NCBI GenBank assembly: GCA_022376465.1
Contig: JACDTU010000003.1
Coordinates: 1,984,001-2,048,000 of the forward strand
Reading direction: 5' to 3'
Origin: Cubamyces lactineus
Lineage: Eukaryota; Basidiomycota; Agaricomycetes; Polyporales; Polyporaceae
DNA length: 64,000 bases
Shown: positions 48,281-60,017 of the stretch, piece after piece
How positions within the stretch are numbered: the stretch's first letter is position 1
How the letters are laid out: the number at the start of each line of letters is the position of its first letter
Program-made: the position numbers and the translations under genes
Notes under the pieces: generated by a model
The model's input: only the letters and a program-made list of their open reading frames with translations
Told to the model about the DNA's origin: nothing
Databases searched by the model: none

Positions 48281-51200
48281 ATGGCCCAGCATCCGGAACC
48301 CCGAAGACACTCTGGACGCAACTCCTCCCCCTTCGAGCTCGACTATGTCGACGAAAGGTGAGCTCTGTTGCCAACTCGCGTATAATCAAGACGCAAACTG
48401 TCGAATATACGAAGGCATATGCAGCAATTTGCGGAGGCGCTCAAGGCCGATGATTCTGCGCTATTGAGCGACTTCACGGAAGTCCCGAACAGTCCGGTAG
48501 TAGGCCCACAGCAACTTGGCAATACATCCTTTGGTCAGCGTGTGCGCAAAGTGTCAGCGCTGTCGGATTTTGCGCCTGTAAACTTGAAGGTCAAGAGGTG
48601 TGTATCATATACTCGCAATCCGGGCTGGTTAATTCAAGCGCTGTCCTTGAAGACGCAAACGGCCTCCTCGACCTGCGAATAAGGGACGCGAGTGGCTCTA
48701 CCTCATATTACGATGGCCATTGCTGGTACGCGCCTCCCTGCGTTCTGTTAACAACCCAACCGGACGAGAATATTCAGGGTTTGATCTTTCTGTTCATTGC
48801 CGCGCAATTTGGCATGTACGTTATGATCCGCCAAATGGTGAATGCGAAGGAATGGATATCCGCATGTAAGTTCGCACATACATGCCTGCAAACAGGATCC
48901 ACGATTCTAACGCATGAGAAGGGCGTGGCAGGCGAGGTGTGCTCCGAGCGAGGCTTCGCAACGCGAGGACGTACCAGGTAAGGAATGAGCCCAATACGGA
49001 AAACGGCGACTCACTTGTGAAGATAGGAATGGAAAGACGCCGCACTGGCGCTGGACGAATACATGCATTTCGACGATTGGAAACTAGTCGACGAAGATCC
49101 GTACTACGATTGGAAGCTCGTGCGCAAGGTGCGTACACGCAGGTGGCTCGCAAACAATCAATGGACGTTCGGTTTATCTGTAGGTCCGGCGATCCCTCAA
49201 AGCTATGAGAGAGAAGAACGATGCGCGCGGCGTCCTAGGGGTACTAGAGACATGTCTTAGGACAAATTTTGCCGGTATAGAATCCGCCAGGCGAGCCCTT
49301 TGTGAAATTGTGAAATAGCGCGCGGACTAACTGCTGAGGTCTCGACTAGGCTATATAGCGAAGTGGGTTGTTGGTATAACTTGCATTCAACCATGTGTGC
49401 TGACACAAGGCAGACGTTCTATGGTACGAAAGTACTAATCGAAGGTACGCTCGCAACACAATACCACCTTATCCAATACTTTGAACTATCTCGTAGCATA
49501 CATCGATGAAGTCGAGAAGGCGTTGGAATACATCCGTGAGACGCATGACATATCTAACGAAGAGAAGAAACGTTTCTTCAAGAGTGCCAACACGAACCTC
49601 GGAACATCCGCATTATGCCTTTCCGGGGGTGCATCCTTCGGCTATTGTATGACGTTCACTACACTCCAATATGCCCTTGTGCTCACAGGCCATATCCTAG
49701 ATCACTTCGGTGTTGTCAAGGCATTCTTAGATCAAGACCTCTTGCCCCGCGTCATCTCAGGGACATCTGCAGGCGGCCTTGTTGCAGCGCTGATATGTAC
49801 GCGTACGGACGCGGAACTTCGGGAACTTCTAGTGCCCGAGTTGGCCAATCGGATAACTGCATGCGAGGAACCATTCAAGGTTTGGTTCAAGCGGTTCTGG
49901 ACAACAGGCGCGAGGTTCGACAGTATGACATGGGCAAAGAAGGTGAATGCAATGAGGCCATGAAATTCCACGGAACCACCGCTCACGCAACATGCCGCAG
50001 GCCTGCTTCTTCACTCGGGGCTCAATGACATTCCGGGAGGCATACATGCGCACTGGCCGCATCTTGAATATATCAGTCATCCCTGCGGAACGCCATTCGT
50101 GAGTATATGCGCAGTTCGCGTGACAGCATGCATCGTTGAATCGTGCACAGGCCTACGAAGCTGTTGAACTACATCACCGCCCCTGATACCGTTATCTGGA
50201 GCGCTCTCCTCGCATCTGCCGCTGTCCCGGGCATTCTGAACCCAGTCGTTCTGATGCAGAAGACAAAGGAGGGGAACATCGTTCCGTGGAACTGGGGAAG
50301 CAAGTTCAAAGATGGTTCCCTGAGGTGCGTGCAGATGCTCCGAGCTACTAGCGTATGGACTGAAAGATATCATAGAGTCGACATACCCGTACAAGCCCTC
50401 AACTTGTATTTTAATGGTGTGCATGATCCCCTTAAATTTTCGGTCTAGTCTATATGGTGCTCACGGACATGTCCAGTCACGCACCCGATTGTCTCCCAAG
50501 TGAACCCCCATGTCCATCTATTCTTCTTTGCGCCGCAAGGCTCTGCAGGCAAACCCGTTGCACATAGCAAGGGTAAAGGTACGCTTCGCATTTTCATACT
50601 GGACGAGTATACATCCCTCACAATGCCCGGAATAGGGTGGAGAGGCAACTTCCTTCTTTCTGCAGCAGAGCAGTGGCTCAAGCTGGAACTCACGAAGAAC
50701 TTTAAGGTACACAGATTCTTGGGAGGTCGAATCACACAGTGCTCACATCAATTCGTAGTTGATACGAGACTTAGACCTTTTGCCTCAGTTACTTGGGCAA
50801 GATTGGTCGAGCGTTTTCCTGCAGCGATTTGAAGGTTCTGTAACGTGCGTAAACTCTACCTGGTTGGTGGATGCCAAGGATTGATGGTATCTTCATCGCA
50901 GCATATGGCCGCGGACACGATTGATGGTAAGTCAAGGGAGATGTCCCTGCCGTACTCTCACCATTCTGATACCCCGTCTGCGGCAGGACTGGCTTCACAT
51001 TCTGAGCGATCCAGATCCTGCGGAGTTGGAGAGAATGATGCGCATCGGTCAACTCGTTACATGGCCGAAGGTAAGCCTTTCCGCCTACATCTTTGGACGA
51101 TAATTGACAGTGCAAAGCTTCACATGATCGACAACCGGTATCGACTCGAGAGGCAGATATTCCTCGGTCGCCAAGGCGTCCGCAGAGCCATGCAAAGCCG

Positions 51201-51882
51201 AAGCCGCGAGCACATGGCGGTCAAGATCGAATCGATGCCTCACGAGCGTGTCCCACCGCCGAACACAGGCACGAAGCTACCAGCGTTCGCAGCTCCACCG
51301 ATGGCAGCAACCGCATCTGAGGAGCCGCTGCCCATGGACACGGATGCCGAGGCCGCATACATCAACCAGTCCGGGGAGCGAGCGTCTTCACCTCCGCAGG
51401 CTTCGACTTCCCACCGTGAGACGTCCGTCAACGGCACTGGCCCTTATCAACCTCGTCGCAGACGAACACCGAATAGTTTGCATTTGGGCGACGAATTGCG
51501 TGAGGATGCCGAGGGCAACTATGGTGGTGCGACACCGGACCCACCGCCGCCTCCTTCCGGTAGCGATACTGATCGCTACTCAGCACATAAAGACCACCAC
51601 AATCATTCAACACACGGATCTAGCCTACTGAAACGACTGCGCAAATCGTCGCTGACATTCTCACCCTTCGCTTCGCTACGTCGCCTACCACGAGGGCCCC
51701 CAATGGACGGGCAACAAGAGACGACAACTCAGGACCCTGTGTGGTCGGGGGACAGTTCTTCCGACGACGACGATTTGTCTATCTTGTCAACCAGACGGAG
51801 CCGCTTCCCATCTGTCTACGAGCTTCATCATGGATTGGATAGGAACGACTCGGACGAAGGACAGCTTGACGGGGACGGTTAA
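48281..51882 (+). CDS. Patatin-type triacylglycerol lipase (Tgl3/4/5 family)
   Basis: Twenty exons encode 855 residues: 48281-48357, 48415-48597, 48653-48725, 48778-48865, 48922-48977, 49027-49128, 49184-49290, 49350-49362, 49414-49444, 49497-49646, 49701-49942, 50001-50098, 50151-50324, 50376-50416, 50477-50578, 50636-50706, 50759-50844, 50902-50926, 50987-51070, 51118-51882. All join in frame. A hydrophobic segment (GLIFLFIAAQFGMYVMIRQM) lies in the DUF3336 region, which also has RTYQEWKDAALALDEYM. The patatin core follows: oxyanion GGASFGY, serine elbow ISGTSAGGL and catalytic Asp in KFKDGSLR. A Ser/Pro/Asp-rich tail of about 150 residues ends the protein. It is a lipid-droplet hydrolase of stored triacylglycerol. 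One intron uses a GC donor and one exon is 13 nt. Confidence 0.93.
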
Positions 51883-52256
51883 CCTTCGCATCTTGACTGC
51901 TCGCATGTATACGATCCCCGCGCTTTCCTTTTTCTTCTTGCTCTGCACAATGTATATCACCGTCGCATATATGCATAATAATTCTTGGACGCTATCAACT
52001 CATGTGCGAAGGCAAATGAGGAGACTCGTCAACGTTCAAGCTTCAAGTACAGGTTGAGCAGATTACGCCGGCGCCTGCATCCACCCCGGGGAAGACTCGC
52101 AAGCGCCCGCGTGGCTAGAATGAGAGCTGATCGAGGACGGAGTTGTCCTATACCACGAAGTACTTGGAATACCAGGACGCCTCTCTTGCCTTCTTCCTCT
52201 TGCCCGAGGTGCTAGGGCCTATACACTTGTCAAGAACGCAGCCTCGATTCGCATCT
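51883..52256. other. Spacer lipase / PUB-domain gene A
   Basis: This is 374 nt between two rightward genes. The frame before 52257 is open but lacks an ATG, so the first ATG was used. No other feature. Confidence 0.55.
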
Positions 52257-53302
52257 ATGAACCCAGAGTCTGCCCCACAATCGCCATCGGCAGCCAATGC
52301 TCGACCGGACCACGACGCTGTGGCGGCGGCAATCGAGCGCAGGCTCCAGGCAGAGCGAGAGAAGGCTGCGGCTGCTGCTCAATCCTCGATGTTTGACGGC
52401 AAGCATGAGAAGAGACAGGAGTTCCGCAGGATGATAGATCCTGGCATCCTGCGCCCGAACCCTCGGCCGCTCGCGTTGGAGGCCCTACAAGTTCAGCCGC
52501 TTTTCAACTCGTTCCAGCTAGGAGGTGGAATGACCTTTTGTTCCGTGCGAATGTAGACGCTGTTGAAGCTCGCGCAGAACATCATAGATCACCCAGGAGA
52601 GGTAAAATACCAGAAGTTCAAGCCCACGAATGCGTCGATCAAGCGGCTGCTCGTGGATCCTAGAGGCACGCTGGAGTATGCTGTCGCTGTAAGCCTGACA
52701 CGCCAATAGTTTCCATCAGGTCACAGCTAACCCACACCACCAAGCTTGGGTTCCATCCCCAGGTAAGAGATGTCAAAATTGATCTCGGTATTTCTTGTTA
52801 ACCCAGATGAGCTCAGGTAGAGAACTTCCAGCCATATTATGTATTCAACCAACGGTATATGGAGGACCTGAAGATTGGAGCTGCGATGATCAAGGAGGCT
52901 CTGGACCGAGAGTTGACTAAGGAAGAACGTGAACAGCGGCGAAGAGCTGAGGAGAAGGCAGCCCATGAGGCTGCCGTGGCAAAGGTCCTGCGGCAAGCAT
53001 GCGGTTGGCTCATTGAACCGCTACTCACAGACATGCTTCAGGTCAAGCAAGCCTTCTATGACGACAGGAAAGGAAGAGCAATGGTGGATGAGCGCGAGAG
53101 GACGGCTCGTGCTGCCGCAGCAGCGAATCCCAACCGTTCATCGGCTTCTCCAGCGCCGTCCACCATTGCCGACTATCGCCCCAAGCGTCGCATGCCTGGT
53201 TCTGGCCAGACACTCTCTGGCGAGGTAATTGACGTTGATGCGGAAGATGAAGAGGGACATGAAGACTCGGGTGCTGCTCCTCATTCGGAGGACGAGGATT
53301 AG
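52257..53302 (+). CDS. PUB-domain protein A (tandem copy 1)
   Basis: Exons 52257-52490, 52557-52688, 52745-52762, 52817-52984 and 53042-53302 give 270 residues, all introns phase 0. The N-terminal region is Ala/Glu/Arg-rich (AAAIERRLQAEREKAAAAAQ). The PUB domain (about 70-135) reads ALEALQ, TLLKLAQNIIDHPGEVKY, FKPTNASIKRLLVDPRGTLE, LGFHPQ (encoded by an 18-nt exon) and FQPYYVFN. An Arg/Glu/Lys-rich helical segment and a Gly/Asp/Glu-rich acidic tail follow. PUB domains in yeast and animals (Png1, UBXN6, HOIP) bind the C-terminal tail of Cdc48/p97; p97 binding here is inference. The next gene is a paralogue with identical internal exon sizes. Confidence 0.85.
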
Positions 53303-53634
53303 ATGAGGGGGTTACCGATGCTCTCAGAATTCGACCAACTTGTATGTACGTGTACGCTATCGAACACTCATTCTGTCAGGAAGGCGATCGAAACGTCGCA
53401 AATGTGGGGTCGATCTGCTCGCAGAGCAATGTGGTCAAATCAGGTGAGCATGCATCTCGCGAGATGTTTACGTGTTGCCCCTACCGCAGCACCGTCTAGC
53501 TATTCGGTGAGCGGGGTATATCAGGTGTCAGCAGTGGGTCACAACATAGTGTAGCACCTACTGGACCTGCCTGCGCCACACAGCTTGACCCAGGGCATCT
53601 TACAAGTATCGTTTTCCTCTGTTGCATTTCAGGT
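53303..53634. other. Spacer between the two PUB-domain genes
   Basis: This is 332 nt between tandem paralogues. No gene was seen. Confidence 0.55.
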
Positions 53635-54544
53635 ATGGCTGTGGATCGAGCAAAGATAGCTGCTGCTGCCCAGCGAAAGGTCGATGCTCTTCGTCAAGCG
53701 GATCCAGCACGACTACTCTACACTCCCTTCGACTCCGAATGGCAAATCCGCCAAGCCTTCCGAAAGAGAATCTATCGCGACATCATCGAGCCAAACTCCG
53801 GCAATCCGCAACTCGCGCTGCAGTCACTTCAGGTTCGTCTCTTCATTTAAGACCTGGACATGGTGCTTTACTCGTGCGTTGTGTAGACGGTGTTGAAGCT
53901 TGCCGAAAACCTCCTTGCCGAGCCTGAGGAGCCGACGTTCCGCAAATTCAGGAGGCATAACGGCCACATCAAGCGCCTTGTGGTCGAGCCGAAGGGCGTA
54001 CTGCAGCTCGTCATCGATGTTCGTCGGCTCGGTTCATTTATATACCCGAACTCTTTCTAATGAGCCGTGCAGCTCGGATGGCGTGACAAGGTAGCAGTGC
54101 TAGCATCGCGTGATCTCAGGACAATATTGATGGTTCGGGCAGACCATCGACTTCGAAACATGGTATGTCTTCACGGGCAAGAATTACCACAACTTGCGGG
54201 TCGGGGCGTCGGTTATCAAGGAGATCTTGCGCAATGTGCAAACTCAACAGCAAGAAGAGAATGATGCACGGTCCAGAGAGGAAGCCGAGCGGAAATCTAG
54301 TGAAGAAAAGGTATAGTGGACTCGTTCTCGTCGACACTGCGCATGCAATGACGCCACCCGGACAAACCGCCTAAACCAGGAGCGTCTGCGTGTGCAATTT
54401 TTGGACGACCGTCTTTCTGTCGCTGCGCGGGCCCAAAGGGAAAGGCGGACCGGGGTGAAGGTGGATGTAAAAAGCATCTCCGCTCGCAAGCCCACCCCGA
54501 CGGAGGCTAGAATCATGACAATTCACGGGGAGCAACAAAGCTGA
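53635..54544 (+). CDS. PUB-domain protein B (tandem copy 2)
   Basis: Exons 53635-53832, 53887-54018, 54073-54090, 54143-54310 and 54380-54544 encode 226 residues. The N-terminal part (KRIYRDIIEPNSGNPQLALQ) leads into the PUB domain: TVLKLAENLLAEPEEPTFRK, HIKRLVVEPKGVLQLVID, LGWRDK (18-nt exon) and FETWYVFTGKNY. A Glu/Arg/Gln-rich helix follows, then a basic, Thr/Pro-containing tail (SISARKPTPTEARIM) in place of the acidic tail of copy A. The positive tail might change partners relative to copy A. Function unknown beyond the PUB fold. Confidence 0.85.
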
Positions 54545-54671
54545 CGGAACGCGAACGGGAGCGAGCCGTAATACATGGATCAACACTGTACTACTTAAAA
54601 GGCCGATGTAGGATATAGTACGGGACTGTATCTATGATACGTCATGCCATGTCTGAAAGTCCGGTATAAGG

Positions 54672-57600
54672 TCAGTCGTCTTCATCCTCTTCCACTATAT
54701 CCCCTGCGAGACTCTTCGAGGTGCGCTCAAACAAGAATGAGACTGCACCGCCAGGAACCTGATCTCTAGAAAGATATGAATGCTCCAAAATGGCATGGTT
54801 AGCGACGTCGAGCAGCTTCTCTGAGAATGTCTGGGGTACGGAGGCCTTTGGTTGAGACGAGGATTCAGGAGAGCAGATGAGGTGAGTGAGGATATCATCC
54901 TCGACTCGGTCAGCTGCGCCACCCCGTAGGCAATTGATATGGGTCCACTCTCCCAGAGCCGCGAGCTGCGCCTTCTTTTGCTTGATGAACTGTGAGAGAT
55001 GAAGCGTCAGAACACCCACAGAATATCAAGTAGATCGATTCGCACTGCTTTGTCAAGCTTGTTGACGTCCTTGGGCTTCACTTGCGAAGCCGCCATGAAT
55101 CCTTGGATCGGATCTTCGTCCTCGTCGCTCGACGATGTAGCCTCCTTGAGTTCATCAATCGTTACCCGGCCGGGCTCAGGCATAGACGCTTCACAAGGGC
55201 AGTCAAGGAGATCGTGGGTGTTGCATGCGGTATGCGGATGAATGGTGAAGATATCCAGGAGCTTCGGGACATGTCAGAACCCAGCCATCCCGATATTCAG
55301 ATGTGGAACGTACGTCCTTGCGCGTGAAAGAATCCAACTTCGACTCAGTCGAGCCCTGCAGCCCGTCACGTCAGACACACTTTTCGCATAGAAGTCATGA
55401 CAGCTCACAGATCCCATCAGAGCTGAAACCACGTCGTGTGAGGTTAGCGAAGTTGACTAGGATTTGGAGGTAGGTTCACGCACAGTCACTCAGACCTAGC
55501 TTCGTTACTTGGCGCTGATATATTTTCTCTGTAGTAGATTATCATTAACAGGTGCAACTTCGTGTGAATCTAACCACTCACCATCAATGCTGCCGGTAGT
55601 GAGGAAGCGGTAGATGTAGACGGGACGCTTCTGACCATCACTAGACAATAGAGCAGAGGTCATTTAGATCCCCTTATTCCAACGCATAGGTTTATGCGTA
55701 CCGATGTATGCGAGCCATCGACTGGAGATCGTGGCTGATGAACGCTGATTGAGCACAACTATACACGATACGTTGACGCAACTTACCTAGGGTTCCAATC
55801 AGAGTCAATCAAGCATAGACGCGATGCACCAATGAGATTCAGTCCGACGCCTCCCGCCTTTGAACTGAGAAGGAACAAGACTACCAACAAGTCAGCGAGA
55901 TACTAGCCGACCATAATCAATCGCATCTTACATCTCTTTGCTTGTGATGATCTATTGAAGTCGTTTACGTACTCCTGCCGTTTGGGGGCGGGTGTATTGC
56001 TATGAGAAGCCGACGTCGGTAAGTTTGGTGAACTCAAGGACGCCAGGGATACCCATTCCTTACCCATCCAACCGGTGGTACGTATAGGATTTCTTCTTGC
56101 AATACGCTTCTATGATGTTGAGCGTAGACGTGTAGTGAGAGACGATTATACACTTCTCCTCGGTATGCTAATCAGGTGGAAGTTAGGACATCACCTCACA
56201 ACAGACGAAGTAGACGCACCTTGTGCAGTGCTCGCAGCAAGGTAGCGAGAGCGCTCAATTTGCCTTGTATGACGATACTGTAAGACGAGTGACTTGGACA
56301 CGCAGTGCGCACCATTATGCTTACCACTAAGTGATACATCTTCGACCTGAGCCCTCTCGGGTAACAGCTTGAGCGCCTCGTCAAGGGCGTTACTTTTAAC
56401 CGCGTCTCCGCCCTTCTGTGCCTTCAGCCTGGCCTGGTCCGCAGTGGCTTTGAGCAGTATGGGGCTATTGCTGATCTTGGTGAGCATATTGATGAGGGCA
56501 AGAGACTCCGCAGTAGAGTTGCGGACAAGGCTGTCGAGTTTATCATGCGAGAGTATCTTCTCAAAGATAGAAAGCTGAAGCTTCGTCGGAGTGACGAACA
56601 CAACATATTCGTCTGCAAGTGTTCTGTAAGCCCCTGGTATACCTTAGGATGTCGAACTATCACTCACGTTTTGGTGGCAAGTACTTCTTGAGCATCGTAG
56701 CCTCTCTCCGAAGAACGAAGCTCTTCGCAATAGATGTGAGCTATCAACTACGTATTAGATGAGGAACGCCTTTGGAATGCCGGGACCATCACCTGGGCCG
56801 AGCGTGCTTCCCCGAGCTCTGTCTCTTTCGCGGTGCACCCTGGCGCGCGGCTCTTCAAAATGGGAGTCTCGTACACCCGCTTGAAGGTGCTATAATCGTC
56901 TATGTGCGAGTCGTGTCAGCATGCACCTTGGGCGCGAAAGACCACGCGGCGTGCGGCACCTAGCAACCCAGGGTTACAGAAATCGGCCTGTGTAAAGCAG
57001 TTTTAGGATATCTCAAGTAGTTCTGGGTTTGTAGAATCACCATCGCATGAAACTCGCTCAACTCGTTCTGAATGGGCGTTCCTGACAGTATGATGCGTCG
57101 TGGTGTCCTGAGAGCCTCGAACATTGTAGATGTCTTGTTGTTGGCTGACTTGAGCCGGTGGCCTGTGCGATATTGGACTTAGGCACGAAGCTAGAGGAGA
57201 GCATCGACGCACCTTCATCACATATGATAAGTCCGATAGGTGGACTACGCAAAGCACTTGAGTTCTCGCGTATATCCTGTATACAGCGGCGGCACACTCA
57301 CTTGCAATATGCTAGGTCGTTGCTGAGATTATAGATCAGTCATATACGCCGCCGAGCATTCGCTGTTCCGGGTACGCACATCACGCTACGAAGTCGTTCA
57401 TATCCAATGACCAAAACTTGGTGGATTTTCCTGGTATGCTGTTAGGAAGCGCATATTACCACTACTCTGAACGCCTACGAGTTGAGGAATTGCTTGATTG
57501 TCGACTTGTTTTTGTCTCCGACGAATACACCAACTCGATCCTTGCCAAGCCTAAGCCATCATTGAGATCAATAGCAAGAACCCTGGTTACAGTATACACA

Positions 57601-59602
57601 CCACTTATGAAACTCGTTCTTCCAATTCTGTTATAGAGCTGTAGTTAGTCCGGATATGACGTCGCGGTAGTGACTTACGTTGATCAGAGATACTGGGCAC
57701 ACGATTAGTACCTTGCCCACAACAGGCCCCGCACCAGCATACGGATTTTGCTCTGGCCGTTGGTGAGTATAATGAGTCGATCCGAAACTAGATTGACGCA
57801 CTAAGCAAAGTCCACACGAGAGCGATTGTCTTATGGAAGGTCAGCTAGACGTCATCAGATATTGCAACTCGCCTACCTGTAATGTCTTGCCCATACCCCT
57901 TGAATTTGGTCAGTGCCAGCAACACAGATAGCATACAATTGTGACAGACATTTCGTCGGCGAGGATACAACCTTGCCCTTCGTGCTTACGAAGGCCCATG
58001 ACACATTCATACATGAATTGCACGCCTAATAGGGCGATGACATATGAGTACATCGTCCCACGTTCACTGAAGTAATATATGCATACCCTCTTTCTGATGA
58101 GGACGGAGATGGCGGGCCAATACCGGGTCAACGACGACAGGTACGACAGGCAAGTTCCTGAACGAGATCACGTTCTGAATAGGCAAGAAATGACGCGGAC
58201 TTCAGTACCCACTTCTTGTTGTATTTCGCTTGATGCTCCTTGGACGGCATCTTCATCACGACAGCACCAGGGGCGTCGGGGCTGTGTCTACGGGTATACT
58301 TGTTAGTTGCTTCTCCCATGCAGACGTCCTGACAACATACAAGGGGCCTCTGGGCTTTTGCTTTGGCGCAGCACCGTAGAACGAGGAGGGCGGTATGAAC
58401 TTCTTCGCCGAAGCAGGGGAGTTGACCGAAGGACTGGAGCTCCCGGCGCCTTCTTGAGATGTCCGGCGCCCCTCCACAAGGAATGAGGTTCGAGATTGTG
58501 AACTGGAAGCCTCGTTGTACTCCGGATCGACAAGGAGCTCCGCGGCTTTGCCTACGATCGTGGGCAGCTCTGCACGAGAAATCTCGTTATCTAGTTCGAT
58601 TTCTCGATTCCCTATGAAAGTCCGATAGCTGGTGTATAACGGCAAACCGTCCCACTTCTTCGTCCCAAGGCTAACCTAGGCATGTGAGCGAGATACCTTC
58701 TATGAATGCAGTCATCACTCACACGAGGCCCGTATCAGATAGTAACGTGAGTTTCTCCCCTTCATGCATGACGAAACCATCCCCATCCCACGTCTTGTGC
58801 TTCTTCTGCTGTGGTTTCCGCCTTCTCGCTTGTGAGCGTAAGACCTATGACTCTCGTATAGTGATCTTACCAGTTAGCAGTCCAGTACGTGTCTTTGCTC
58901 TGCGTTTTGGTCGATGTCTTAGCAGAAGACACTAGGTTGACAGCTTCCAGAGCGACGGCGCGTTTCTCAGGTGCAGGCGCGTTATATGCGGGATTTCTGT
59001 CGCCATTCAAGGTCTTCGGTCGTAAAGGAACGAACTGCTTTGCTGCGCTAAGATGGGATGAGGTTGAGAGTGTATCTGGCATGCCGCCGCGCCCAAAGCA
59101 TCTGCCAGAAAGAAAGTCTTCGCGAGACAGCTTGTGATCAATCTCAACTTCACGGTTGCCCACAGTGAATTCTGAGCCCTCGGCTAGTTTGTGCGTCCCT
59201 TCTACGCCATGAGGCTTACCACTGGCTAGTCTATATATGCACTCGGTATAAGGTCTACCAGTGGTATGATCTGAAAACACTCACTGTCTGTTGTCGGAGT
59301 CATATAAGGTGCACTTGTTCCCGCTTACAACTAATACCGCGTCTCCGTCCCATGTCTTGTGTTTCTTATACTGAGGATTCCTCCTAGTTTCGTATAGCAT
59401 CTAGTCTTCGTGCCAAACATAGTCCAATAGTCAGAACTCACCATTGTACCATCCAATACTGATCCCCCTCCATGGCCGAAGGCCCAGATCCAGCACCATC
59501 GTCTTCTAATACTTGTCTCTTCCGGCTCGCATAGTTGGGGTCATGGTAGTCAGACTTGCGCTTCGTAGACGTCGACTCGATAGGGTTCTGAAATGCAGGC
59601 AT
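54672..59602 (-). CDS. Rad54/Rdh54-type Snf2 recombination translocase with two N-terminal DUF2439 domains
   Basis: At least a dozen short exons run from ATG 59602 to TGA 54672. Two copies of a ZGRF1-like DUF2439 domain open the protein: [20 protein letters not shown], and later [20 protein letters not shown]. Each is followed by a GNREVEID / GNREIELD segment. The Snf2 core then has [20 protein letters not shown], Walker A DEMGMGKTLQ, the DEGH box with [28 protein letters not shown], and the helicase C part ([46 protein letters not shown]). Rdh54 remodels Rad51/Dmc1 filaments and D-loops in meiotic and mitotic recombination. DUF2439 also occurs in Mte1/ZGRF1, which act with Mph1/FANCM helicases (family knowledge). 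The exon map in the middle is approximate. Confidence 0.87.
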
Positions 59603-60017
59603 CTATGCAGCAGACAGTCGAATGAGTCGAGGAAGCAGGGCGATGTAATGGCTTCCGGACAAGCTGTGGCGCTACTGCTCTCTAATCGACGCGTCGCGAC
59701 GCGCCGGGCGCACACGTGGTCGCGTCGCCACTTCAAACTCGTCTTCACTGGTCTTGCTAAGTTTCACTTTTCTATTGGATGGATGCATCGCTCGAATGAA
59801 ATGGCTGATACATATCGCTGTGCCTCCGGATCCATCTCGTATGCTAATCATGGTAAGAAACAACGTGGCCTAGTTCTGGCGGAACCGTTCAATTCGCGTT
59901 GACAGATGCGTAATTCAAAGGAACGGCATAATAATCATATGTATATGTACCAAGTACACGCGCCATGCAACAGGCCCGGAAAGTCACTATGAACTATACG
60001 CAGAAGAAGACCGCCTC
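59603..60017. other. Spacer between Rdh54-like gene start and Tyr-Pro repeat gene 3' end
   Basis: This is 415 nt between two leftward genes and holds the promoter of the Rdh54-like gene. No gene was seen. Confidence 0.55.

Larger units (their letters stand above)
52257..54544 (+). repeat. Tandem duplication of PUB-domain genes
   Basis: Two adjacent genes have the same five-exon plan. Exons 2, 3 and 4 are 132, 18 and 168 nt in both copies (52557-52688 / 53887-54018; 52745-52762 / 54073-54090; 52817-52984 / 54143-54310), all phase 0. The proteins are similar but not identical, so the duplication is old. Exons 1 and 5 differ in length. Confidence 0.85.
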
